Part shown: positions 1 through 10,344 of the stretch, one piece after another | Position numbering within the stretch: the stretch's first letter is position 1 | Layout: each line of letters starts with the position of its first letter | DNA from: Membranipora membranacea | Taxonomy: Eukaryota > Bryozoa > Gymnolaemata > Cheilostomatida > Membraniporidae | Assembly: GCA_914767715.1 (NCBI GenBank) | Contig: OU612067.1 | Span: 12,531,001-12,595,000, forward strand | Reading direction: 5' to 3' | DNA: 64,000 nt | The notes under the pieces: generated by a model | Told to the model about the DNA's origin: nothing | What the model saw: only the letters and a program-made list of their open reading frames with translations | Databases searched by the model: none | Program-made: the position numbers and the translations under genes

Positions 1-1182
1 GATTCTAGTACAGATTCTGAGTTACTTGAGGTTCGCAGATGTGTTCAGTTTGGTGACTGGTCCAAATTTGCTGGTCATAAGATGTATCGAGCTGTCGCTG
101 ATGAGTTATGATGTGTAGGTAACGTCCTGCTAAGAGGTAGTCGCATAGTGATTCCAAAATGTTTGAGAACTCAAGTGATAGAACTAGCCCATGAAGGTCA
201 TTTGGGTATAGTGGGTACAAAACAAAACCTAAGGTCTAAAGTCTGGTGGCCAAGCATGGAAAAAGAAGCTGAAATTTACACTCGTTCATGTCATGGATGT
301 CAACTGACAGGCCGTGGGCTAAGCAAACAGCCTATTCGTTCCACAAAACTTCCTTCTAATCCATGGGAAGATTTAGCTGCTGATTATTTAGGGCCATTGC
401 GTAATGGTGACAACATTCTTGTTGTCGTAGATTACCACAGTAGATTTTATGAGGTGCGTTTCATGAAAACTATCAATGCTGAGTGTACTATCGCTGCTCT
501 ATCTGATATCTTTTTCACACATGGCCTGCCCAGAACTCTGAAAACTGATAATGCTACTACTTTCACATCAACACAGTTCCGTGATTATTGTGATCATCAG
601 GGTATAAAGCATTTGAGAATCACTCCTCGCTGGCCTCAAGCCAACGGTGAAGTGGAGAGACAGAATTCGTCTCTCATGAAAAGAATTGAGATAGCTTATA
701 GTGAAAATAAAAACTATAAGGGTGAAGTAAAAAGGTACATCAAATCAAAACTCTATGCAGATCATAAAAATTCTGCTAGCTATTTTGAGCTAAACCCAGG
801 TGACAAAGTTTTGATGAAAAATCCTTCACCTAGTAAAACTGATACACCTTTCTATCCAGAACCAGTTACTGTCGTGAGCACCCGTGGGAGCAATGTTACT
901 GTTGAGAGAAGTTATGGTAGAAGGTTTGATAGAAACATTTCTCATTTGAAACCGTATTTGCTGCCCGGTTCTCCGACTGTTGTAGATCCAGAGCTGATGA
1001 CAACCTCCGTACCTGACGATGTTGAGCCGGTGCCTACTGTACACACACCTGACAGATTATCTGGACTACCACCTACTCCGACTAATCTCACTCCTACTCC
1101 CGTACAACCTCGTAGAAGTACACGCACTACAAGACCCGTCGACCGCTATACAGATACATGGCAGAGTTCTCGTCAAACCTAA
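1..1182 (+). pseudogene. Ty3/gypsy pol 3' end: integrase, decayed
   Basis: The + strand carries the end of a Ty3/gypsy polyprotein. It shows an HHCC zinc finger (H-x3-H, then CHGC), then a DDE integrase core with DYLGPL, KTDNATTF and ANGEVER supplying D, D and E, then a C-terminal GDKVLMKNP segment. A TGA stop at about 109-111 interrupts the same frame upstream of the zinc finger, where similar pol sequence continues back to base 1. Between about 729 and 740 the protein jumps from just after the catalytic E to the C-terminal domain, so some 70-80 residues normal for this family are missing. It ends at a TAA at 1180-1182. The element runs in the same direction as the receptor genes and seems to have landed in the upstream receptor copy. 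It is not functional as it stands. Confidence 0.88.
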
Positions 1183-1410
1183 TCTGATGGCGATTACTAA
1201 ATCCATTAACTACTCGACTCGCTCTACCGAAACTGCTACTAACTGATATCTCATACGGATTATTGAACTCGATGGACATCGCTAACATACAATGTATTTG
1301 ATGTACTGAACATTGCCTTGCCCTGTATTTTGATGTGACAATCCATTCAGCTCAACCTATTTGATGTCAAAACTCTATTGATACGTTTCATAAAAAAAAA
1401 TTGAAAGTAA

Positions 1411-1640
1411 TGTCGTATTCTGGAGTTGTCTTAACTATACTTGATGCAAGACAACTCCCTATTTCCTATAACTCTGTAGGCACGGTGTTGCCTGTGCACA
1501 TCCCTTTTGTGCTGTATCCTGTTTGGAGAAAGAAGCAATAAAATAATGGCTCATGAAACACAAACAATATCAGTCATATTGATGTATTACTAATTGCCAT
1601 CAATACCCAACACCACAATATAACAATTCTCTAACCTTTA
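1411..1640 (+). repeat. possible 3' LTR of the gypsy copy
   Basis: After the integrase there is an A-rich/purine-rich stretch (about 1391-1408) and then a TGTCGTATTC start, as expected for a polypurine tract followed by an LTR. An AATAAA lies near 1540. Receptor-like sequence resumes at about 1653, so the element must end before that. The other LTR is outside the window, so the limits are guessed. Confidence 0.3.
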
Positions 1641-1652
1641 CTTTTCATAAAG

Positions 1653-4600
1653 TTGGAGACAGCGGTGTTGCTAGCCAAAACACTAAAACTCCTCGCACAT
1701 GTGAGTCACATTATAGGCATACATCAGGATCGTCAAAGTAGTTTTAACGACGGCAAATTTGACAGAAGTTGGTGAGAAAAGACTATGAACCTCGAGTGCA
1801 GATACTGCAATCGAGAAGTTCTCAAACTAACACCCTATCACAAATCAGCTAGCGAAGAAACTTTCTATAACTGTTCCAAGCTGCCTGCTCCAATGCTTGA
1901 GTAGTTAATAGTTAATAGTTTATTAATGCCATCAAGAATCTCTTTTTGAGAATAGTGGAATTTAGTCATCGGTTACACATTCGCTATTCACTACTGGGTA
2001 ATTGGTACTGCAGATGTCAGGTGCATCGTCTTTATCGTCAAGAATTTTACCATACAATGTAAGAGAGTTTAAAGAGGCCATCAAAGATCTGATTATTATG
2101 TATTGAATTTGGCTCTGTAAGGATATGATATTATTATCTTTGTTCCAGACCCAGCTTTGCCTGAAGATCTTGTAAGCTTTATTGGTCAGGATTGATAACC
2201 CATCAGGTACACAGAGGAGAAGGATTAAGTTGGACCTGCCAATTCAGGTGAGCAAACCACATTTATTAGTTTGATATCAGGCTCAGTTTTAACTTTTTGT
2301 CATGGCTACAAATGCCACAAAGTGCCACAATTGCATTGTCGCCTCAGTCAATCCATGACTTAAATTTCATGACTTAAACCTTTCATATGGTTTAATAGCA
2401 TTCAATTGAATGAGCAGGTCATAATATGGTCCTTACATATCTCAACATAAAATGTGCGCGTTTTATTCCTCAACTACCAGGATATAAAACCAAAATGTGA
2501 GAAGGTTAAACATGACGGAATATCATTTGCGGTCGTGGAAACGGGAAAGGAGGCACCAAATATATTCCCAATTACTGATCTAAATGCGGTGACAAAGTAT
2601 TCAGTACATATCATGGTGAGGAATGACCAAGGTTGGCAGACAAATACTTCTGTTGAATATGAGACCGGAGAGTTAGGTAAGCTATAAATCTTCATATACA
2701 GGCAGAGCATTCAAGTTTTTTATTGGAAAAATTGTGTTTTGTAGCTATGATTAAAAGATTTTGGGATTCCTCATCAATTTCATGAATTTTTTTACACATT
2801 TTGACCAAAATTTTAGTAATGTTATTATTCACTTTTTTACAATATCACAATGAGTTAAAGTAGTTGTGCGAACCTCAGCAAGTGTTCTCTCTTCTGATGG
2901 TTGTAAGATAATTGTCAGTTACCAAGAAGGAAGAATACCTTGATTTGCATCTTTTATCCTCAACCATAAAATGTTACTTTCACTTATCTTCTTCATAGCA
3001 CCTTACTCAGAACCACAAATGAATCTTGAGTTTAACAGCTACTGTGTTATTTTGAAATTGGAGCCACCAATTGATCGGAACGGCTACATCACCCACTATG
3101 AAGTATGTATATTTTGTAAAGCATGTGAATTACTAGCAATGGACGATATTAGCTGAAAAATGCCCTTATGGTTTGTACTCATTTCAGCGAATAGAAGAAC
3201 ATGTAAAGATGAACCATTGAAATAATTCAGCATACTGACTCTCGAGATCTGACTGGGCATGTAGATCACTGATAAACTATGCTATAGTTATCACAAAGCA
3301 GGTGTCATAAAGCTAAGTATGCATCTGCGTGACTTGAATTTGCGCATGTGCAAGAACAATGAGTTTAGTTTGGGTTCTGATTGCAACTTTGGAAATGGGA
3401 AATGGGATATCCCCTGCATAAACTGTCAATCAAAATCAGCTAATAATGGCAGGAGAGGATAACTATTAATAACAAATCCGCACGCTTTGGGGAGGATGTC
3501 ACCAGAGCAGGTAGCCAATCAGATGGCTTCGGAATTCCGAGACTCAATTTTGCAGAGATCAGCCCATGCCCAGAGCTGAGCATGCGCAGAATGATAATTC
3601 AGAGACAATCCTTTAAATGAATATCCAACCAAATTGTGCATCAAAATCATCATCAATTCAGCCCGAAAAATTAATCCAATAAACTTGTTTTTTTTAGTAT
3701 GACTGCGGATACTTTGATGAAGAGTTGAACATGAATCGCACTGTGAATGCTTCGGTTCTCAATTATCTCAGCAACAAGATAGAAGTCTGTGGTTTTCACT
3801 CAGAGTCCCAAATTAAATGCATGGCGGAAGCTGTCAATAGCATAGGACCAAGCCCGCCAGCTACAGGGGAAGGATATACAGTTGTTGAAGGTAATGCTGA
3901 ATGGAATAAGTCAAAGGTTCGGATTTGTTTAAACAGATATCAGTACGAAAAGTGCCCATTATTATCTTGAACTTAGAATTACAAAGTTTCACTGGTGGGC
4001 TGGTTTTCAAGAGCCAGATGCCCGCCACATTAAACCTGGTTCACAACAATATTCAATCATTTTAAACTGACAGAGAGTGTGGAATGCTAACTAAACGCAG
4101 GCCTTCTGAATTTAGGAATATAAATGACAAAGGAATGTTTTGTAAGAATTGTTTGCTGGTTGGAATAAAAAAATGCGGAAGGTGTGCTAACTTGTAAGAT
4201 TGATATCGATCTAATTTTTATTAAATGCAGCCGCACGCACAGTGTACCAATTCAAACAATATAGAACATATTACTATTCTCAATTATGCTTAAAGATGAA
4301 ACACTGTATTGTATTTTTTTCCTGACATAAAATCATATTGAAATTAAATTATTGTATTTTTATGTCATGCTGTGTCATATCACATCAAACTGCATTGAAT
4401 TATATTAAATATTTGGATTAAATCATTATATAAATACTCAACCATTTACTGCGGGAAACTTCCTACTTTTCGCAGTGTGTAAACAACCACCTGACATTGA
4501 AAACGCTCACCTTCTTGGTTCATCAGAAGACTACAATCTTGGTGCTCAGGCATTCTACCAATGGGATACTGATAATATCGACCCTGGAAATGGGGTATCT

Positions 4601-5356
4601 AGTGAAACATCTTCAGGACTGGACTGGACTGGTCTGAAAATACTCTTGTTTGTAAAGAGCGAAATCTAGGTTAGTCTTAACAAAGCAGTTTATTATGTAC
4701 CCTTTTCTCATTAAATTGGGTGCACATGTATTTTGCTTGCTAATATAACCAGTCATTGGTTTGGAATAAAGTCTTGTTATATATCACCTACAAAAAATGA
4801 AGTATAAAATCATTCAGGTACTGCATCAAAAGTATTGAGCCGCTATTAAAAACCATTCATGAAAGACTTTGAAATAGGTTTCTAAGTTTCTTTATGATTA
4901 CTAACATTTCAGGGAAACTTTTTTATAATTTTGTCGCATCTGATTGGTTGTTGACTTATTTGACAGTTCCAATCCTAGTTGGAGTGTTTGTCCAAGTATT
5001 GGTGATTTTTGGGATACTAGCGACCGCGATATATCTGAGGAAAAGATCAATACCTTCGCAGTCTATCCCTGAGACCACCAATGAAAACGTGTCCGACGTA
5101 AAGGCCGAGAGGGGTCAGGATGATGGATCCTATCCGCCAGCTTATGAGGATATTGAACTAAGATTCAGCACTGTCTCAAATTCAGAGTATGCTGAGGTTG
5201 CAGATTTCAGGGGGAACAAAAGAAAGAAAACATGTATGAAAACTTTGAACCGATCAGCAAAGACGAACAGAATCAGTATGAAGCGCCCAAACTCCCAGCT
5301 GGTCTAGATTCAACTGATGATGGCCATGTTTATGCAGAGGCCCAACCTCGAAACTA
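1653..5356 (+). pseudogene. truncated, broken paralogue of the FN3/CCP receptor gene
   Basis: Seven segments match exons of the intact gene at 10287-38233 in order: 1653-1700 (remnant of exon 25, a conserved Cys codon changed to Arg), 2149-2247 (exon 26), 2481-2676 (exon 27), 2999-3102 (exon 28), 3698-3890 (exon 29), 4476-4669 (exon 33, sushi) and 4967-5356 (exon 34, membrane helix and tail). Exons 27-29 are intact in length and splice sites. The exon-26 copy has lost 2 nt and hits a TGA. The sushi copy has lost two cysteines and gained 5 nt, giving a TAG at its end. The tail exon has a 1-nt deletion near 5210, although the residual downstream frame still encodes tyrosine motifs. Equivalents of exons 30-32 are not seen between 3891 and 4475. 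The 5' end lies beyond or under the gypsy insertion. I call it a pseudogene. A partly transcribed relic is possible. Confidence 0.85.
3229..3594. repeat. dispersed ~370-bp repeat, copy 1
   Basis: This intron segment of the upstream pseudogene matches, in reverse complement and over its full length, 24258-24630 in intron 15 of the intact gene. Shared landmarks include ACTGACTCTCG near one end, GCGCATGTGCAAGAACAATG in the middle, and CCCAGAGCTGAG near the other. No coding capacity and no clear terminal inverted repeat were seen. It may be a SINE or MITE family. Confidence 0.75.
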
Positions 5357-5526
5357 ATCAAGACTCGTAAATTTAGATTCATCTGCTTGATTTTTGTTTA
5401 AAGCAGGTCCACTGATGCCTGGGATCTGGGAGATTTGTCTGAAAAGCTTTGATAGTTTGATACTTTGCGCTTAATTACGCTCTTCTCATACTCGTACACA
5501 ATATCTGATGCACTGACAAATTTGTT

Positions 5527-5532
5527 AATAAA
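5527..5532 (+). terminator. poly(A) signal AATAAA of the pseudogene
   Basis: AATAAATATCT lies about 170 bp after the stop, in sequence resembling the 3' UTR of the intact paralogue (AATAAA at 38336). This supports common descent of the 3' ends. Confidence 0.6.
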
Positions 5533-5559
5533 TATCTTCAGTAAAGGTTTTCTTTTATC

Positions 5560-6097
5560 AATAAAGCTTTATTTTTCTAGATGGGGATGGTATGACATCA
5601 TATAGCTGTAAAAATTCACACACAAAAAAAAAGATTTTGATTGTAAAATATCATCAATTTTGTAGACTGGAATTGTTGTTTTCATATTATATATTAGTAC
5701 TTTACTCGGACTAAAAGCACTCCTGATTAATATGCAGCCTTCCTATCGATGTTAGACCCTCAATATTTTTCAACCTATACTAACCTTATTTTTTGTTCTA
5801 ATAATAAATATTGCTCATATTCCAATGTGTCATCATCAACAAAATTAATAATATGTTCTATGAGTGGCTGTCTCCTAAAGTATACCGTTTGTTGCAAACA
5901 ACCATTTCAAACTTAAACTAAAGCCTGCATCCCAAGTTAATTAAAGTTAACAACCAGCATACAAAAATCTGAGTACTGCTTCAGTAGGGTGCTTCAAGTA
6001 GAGTGAACTTTGAGATAGATAGCTACTTTTTTATATGAATCAGTTAGTATTCAGATGAGTGTTTTTGTCTTCTTTACCAGCTGACTGATGGTCTCTG
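5560..6097. other. AT-rich intergenic DNA, nothing recognised
   Basis: Stop codons are frequent in all frames, and I see no repeat or RNA signature here. Confidence 0.6.
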
Positions 6098-6874
6098 TAG
6101 TTGAGAGCCTGAGTTGAGAGCCTGAGTTGAGAGTCTGAGTTGATAACCTGTGTTGAGAGCCTGAGTTGAGAGCCTGTGTTGAGAGCCTGAGTTGAGAGAC
6201 TGAGTTGAAATCTGAGTTGAGGGCCTGAGTTGAGAGCCTGAGTTGATAGCCTGAGTTGATAGCCTGAGTTGAGAGTCTGAGTTGATAACCTGTGTTGATA
6301 GCCTCAGTTGATAGCCTGAGTTGAGAGCCTGTGTTGAGAGACTGTGTTGATAACCTGTGTTGAGAGCCTGAGTTGAGGGCCTAGGTTGAGAGCCTGAGTT
6401 GAGAGCCTGAGTTGATAGCCTGAGTTGAGGGCCTGAGTTGAGAGCCTGAGTTGAGAGCCTGAGTTGAGAGCCTGAGTTGATAGCCTGAGTTGAGGGCCTG
6501 AGTTGAGAGCCTGAGTTGAGAGCCTGTGTAGAGAGCCTGAGTTGAGAGCCTGAGTTGAGAGCCTGAGTTGAGAGCCTGAGTTGAGAGCCTGAAATGAGAG
6601 TCTGTGTTGAGAGCCTGAGTTGAGAGCCTGTGTTGATAGCCTTAGTTGATAGACTGTGTTGAGAGCCTGTGTTGAGAGCCTGAGTTGAGAACCTGAGTTG
6701 ATAGCCTGTGTTGAGAGCCTGTGTTGAGAGCCTGTGTTGAGAGCCTGTGTTAAAAGCCTGTGTTGAGAGCCTGTGTTGAGAGCATGTGTTGAGAGTTTGA
6801 GTTATTAGCCTGTGTTGAGAGCCTGAGTTGAGGGCCTGGGTTGAGAGCCTGTGTTGAGAGCTTGAGTTGAGAGC
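6098..6874. repeat. 13-bp minisatellite, about 60 copies
   Basis: Tandem repeats of consensus GTTGAGAGCCTGA fill this stretch. Common variants are GTGTT for GAGTT and GATAG for GAGAG, and the unit length is almost always 13. Because 13 is not a multiple of 3, each frame reads a 39-nt cycle, which produces a long open frame on the minus strand. I treat that frame as an artefact. The array abuts a gypsy reverse-transcriptase fragment at 6876. Confidence 0.95.
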
Positions 6875-6875
6875 A

Positions 6876-7130
6876 GAGCTGTATAATAAGTTCGTCAAGA
6901 ATATTAAACATGCAGCTTAGCAATATATCTCCTGAACTGATGAGACCAAATGGCACACAATTATAGCAGGACCGTCCAAACGGATGAATAAATGCAGTAA
7001 GCACTCGGGAGTTGACTGTTAGTTGTATATCATAATAACCTGAGTTTGCATCCAGTTTTGTAATGAATTTGGCTCCTGATATTGTGGTTGAAGTATTGTC
7101 GACTGCCCAATTTATAACAGTCAGATCAGT
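6876..7130 (-). pseudogene. Ty3/gypsy reverse transcriptase fragment
   Basis: The minus strand encodes a typical gypsy RT N-terminal block: SGAKFITKLDANSGYYDIQL, then LTAFIHPFGR and VPFGL, then FNILDEL. The catalytic YxDD block is not present because the reading runs straight into the minisatellite. With the gag/protease-like piece at 7690-8148 on the same strand it forms the remains of one element in the order gag, protease, RT. Confidence 0.8.
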
Positions 7131-7164
7131 GCATATGCATTGTGCACATAAATTTTTATTACAA

Positions 7165-7490
7165 TCACCATGTTTCCATGTGAGTTTCGAGGTCAGCCTA
7201 GAGCGAGCTGAGTTGTCACCTCTTGGCTCGATCTCAAAATATGCAGCCATTTCAATGGTAGAGCTTAGAACATCAAAAAACATCAAAAAAATCTGCTGCC
7301 GCGATTTGAACCCCGGCCTCCCGCCATCAGAGTCTTCGATGCTCACCGCTCGGCCACGCCAGCCCGCTCTAGCGCCAGCTGTTAAGTGCGAGCTCAACTC
7401 TTGGAGGCGGTTCCATAGCTCGAAGCTAATGATAATTAGCCTCAGTACGAACTCAAAACTAACCTGGAAATGCATTCAAAAATGGTTGAG
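7165..7490 (-). mobile_element. tRNA-related SINE-like insert in the gypsy remnant
   Basis: This block separates the protease-like and RT-like parts of the decayed gypsy copy. Read on the minus strand from about 7385, it has a tRNA-like A box (GTGGCCGAGCGG, as in Leu/Ser tRNAs) and, some 50 nt on, a B-box-like GGTTCAAATC. The tRNA stems do not pair properly, so it is not a functional tRNA gene. A SINE head is the likeliest reading. Its exact ends are uncertain. Confidence 0.5.
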
Positions 7491-7689
7491 ACCAAGAAAC
7501 GCACATGCGCTTTAACTCTTATCAGTTGTTTTGTTAACTCTGTGCTGCTCTTTTGGAAGACCTCTTACTTGTAAACATATACCACCTGCACACAACAATT
7601 TCTTATCTGAAGGGTGTAGCTTGCTCTGGGCATCTTGATATTTCTGGATGCAACTCACTGTTACTTCTGCATAGCTGTAAATTCTGGTT

Positions 7690-8148
7690 TACCACTGAAC
7701 CTGACTTGTAGATCTGCTTGCCATGGTTTGTCGTTCTGCTTTCGAGAGTTGAGCTCACCAAAGAATACTACTCCACCTTCTGCAAATTCTGTTACTTGAG
7801 CTAGATTGCTGCGACATACTCTTTTCAAGTCATTAGGTCTTTTACAGCTATTAAACTTTTATTTACTAGCTGTGAATCAAACATCGATGTTGGCTTGTTT
7901 TGGCTACTTTTGGGTTTAGGTTTGCTGCGGTGTGCTCCCACACTTTCTACTGTACCTGCACTAGGATGTACAACCGTTTTTGCCTGATTTGCTGCTTCAC
8001 ACCTTCTGCCTATCTGGACTGCGATGTCCAAAGTGAGGGTTGGTTCAGATTGTAACTTAGCGATGAACTGGCAGTTGTCCACTCTGATTAGTGCTTTGTA
8101 TGCATAGTATTCTGCCTGGCGGTACAGTTTATATATACAAATGTCCAT
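7690..8148 (-). pseudogene. Ty3/gypsy gag and gag-protease junction fragment
   Basis: At 7825-8148 the minus strand encodes a gag-like end with the LTLDIAVQIGRRCEAANQ pattern typical of gypsy gag. Further on, about 7690-7820 in another frame, come FFGEL and KPWQADL, like the segment before the gypsy aspartic protease. The DTG protease motif itself is not found. Frame changes mark it as decayed. Confidence 0.6.
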
Positions 8149-8159
8149 GCCATCACCAT

Positions 8160-9069
8160 TTTGAACATTTTTTGCAAAATTTAGCTCTTTGAATAATCGT
8201 TAAGCGCTTCAACACGTTCTCATGATATATTCAGGAATTCAATCAAATATGAAATATGGAATCTCTATTGTCAGCCATCTGGCTTTCCACCATTTTCACT
8301 TACTAGGGTCCGTCAAGTTGAAGTAACCTGGAGGGTCCATACTGGTGGTGGTGCTCTGTGCTGGATTTGTTGAGGTGTTGCATGGTCATCCTCACGACCA
8401 ATTTTTACAATAGAAGATATTGAAGTGACACAGAAAATATCCAAATGTAATCATGACAGCACTGTCAGTTATGAATTTCCTTCATATTTGGGTAGCTAAT
8501 TTGAGATACGTTTACACAACAATGGTAGTAATTAATTAAGTAATTACACAAACCATGCCCCTCTACTTTGACAATAACTGACTCACTCTTATTAATTACT
8601 GAAAGCTACTCCTAGCTTTCAAGTACTTATTTTTGCAAGCTAGGATGTAACAAAGGACTTGACTGGAAACGGATAGACAACTGAGCTAGGACACGAGACA
8701 ACTCTGACCTGGGCTTACAGACAGACCTACTCGACCTCTATCTACAGCTATGGTAATTATTTTTACAACTCAGCCTTATATCTGACAGATGGAAACCTTA
8801 GCACTGGGCTAAGTTGAACCATCTTGTATAAGCATCCAACCATGTATCACATAATTATTAAAGATTATTAGTCTGATAGTGAAAGCTTTCTGGTATAAAC
8901 AAGCAAAATAGAACACAAGTTATTCTGTTGATACAATTTCATGGTTTGAAATGGCTGTTGGTCTTTGGTCGCTCTCATCTATCAATCTTGCCCAGATGTA
9001 CTTATATCCAAAGTTTAGTTCCTTAGTAATGACTCAATGACACTACACAACTGACACTACATTTCAGTA
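8160..9069. other. intergenic, no gene recognised
   Basis: No coding, RNA or repeat signature was found in this stretch. Confidence 0.5.
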
Positions 9070-10286
9070 ATAATTAAGGCACAAATTGAATTTATATCCC
9101 CCTGTCATGAAGTTGGACAACTTCAATACGGACTACGTCAATATATGAGGCCGAGATTTTAGCAGAGGAATTCAATCGATCATATATCATACCAGGCCAA
9201 AAGGTGAATGTGAAAAGTGAAATAAAACTAACAATCAAAGCAGCAAAATGGCATGGAAGGTAATCTTATGGTTGCTGTAGCCTACATATTTTGTAAACTA
9301 TATATGCCAGAAAATCACGAAAATATTATAAGTTTTGTGATATATCGATATCCTTTTATGATGGATATAACTCCTGTCAGGCAGTACTTGCCAAATTTGA
9401 CGTAGGGAGAGCATTCTTCTCATGAGTAGAAGTGCTTGATCCATTGTACTGAAGCCACGCCCTGTACCCTTGCCCACCAGAAATCCAGCTTCTCTTCGTA
9501 TCGAAGACGCAGAGATGTTCTTTATACCAAAGATAGGTTTTGCAAACATACAGCGGACATCATGCAGTTTAAGTACTTTGCTCCAGTAAATGGTGTGCAA
9601 GTATCAATCAGGAGTTACTGCTGACTCCTACAGTCAAACTCAAACAATCACGAGTCCAAAGGAAAAATTATCTTAAAACCGCTCCTGAATGCTGACGCCT
9701 GCAACTTTTGTTTCGGAGCACTATCAAAAACACCATGCAAGCCTAGAACTGTGACATTTACCTTCAACGTGTGTGATAAACTTTTCCCATTGCAAACATT
9801 TCATCATCATCATTAGACTACTGATTATTTGCACTAAACTTCCTTGTTCACTTTAACACACTTCTCCGCTCAGAGCGATCAAATTATCATCGTCTCAACT
9901 ATAGCCACAAATAGAAAGTCTCCAGCATTGACTGCACATTACACCCGTATTATTCAAAATGAAAACAATAGACTCTCCATTCATTGGTTTAAAGGTTCAA
10001 TAAGATTTCAATAGAACTAACATTAAATAATATGAAAAAAGCAAACAATAGAGTATAATGTTTGCTCAAATCTAACCTCATGTGCTTACTTGCTATTAAC
10101 GAGGAAGTTAGCTTAGAAATGTTGCGCACTGTTATCAGAAAACAACTGCATTTGGCTGCTTGATTTCTTGGTGATAACATTGGTTGTAGCTGATAACACA
10201 AGCACTGTCATGCTTTGATTCTGATGAGAGCATACTCTCTGTCTAGTGTCAGGCTTCTTATGATATCAGCTACTGAGGGACTAACT
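9070..10286 (+). promoter_or_regulatory. duplicated 5' flank of the receptor gene
   Basis: The 1.2 kb before the intact gene's ATG matches the DNA before the third copy's ATG. There the match is split into 42426-43468 and 57153-57351 by the BEL insertion. Conservation is patchy at the distal end (CCCCCTGTCATGA, GTTGGACAACTTCAATA) and strong in the last 250 bp. The promoter and transcript start should lie here. I did not find a convincing TATA box. The unoccupied BEL target CTTGC is at 10089-10093. Confidence 0.65.
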
Positions 10287-10344
10287 ATGGATAAGCCCAA
10301 ATTCTGGATTCTCAGAGTTTGTCTGCTCTCTCTTTTAATACCAG
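10287..10344 (+). CDS. exon 1: start codon and signal peptide
   Basis: ATG at 10287 opens a 19-codon exon ending in phase 1 before GTACAG. The peptide has a short charged start (MDKPK) and a hydrophobic core (WILRVCLLSLLIP), a good signal peptide. The third gene has an equivalent at 57352-57409 with the same length and phase, which supports this start. Confidence 0.82.

Noticed and set aside
6074-6898. 274-codon minus-strand open frame rich in STQALN repeats
   Set aside because: It is the translation of the 13-bp minisatellite; no start, splice or codon evidence supports a protein.
7290-7390. tRNA-Leu/Ser gene on the minus strand
   Set aside because: A and B boxes are there, but T-stem and acceptor do not pair; treated as a SINE head.
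7063-7515. 150-codon + strand open frame
   Set aside because: It runs antisense to the RT fragment and through the SINE-like insert, with no family resemblance.
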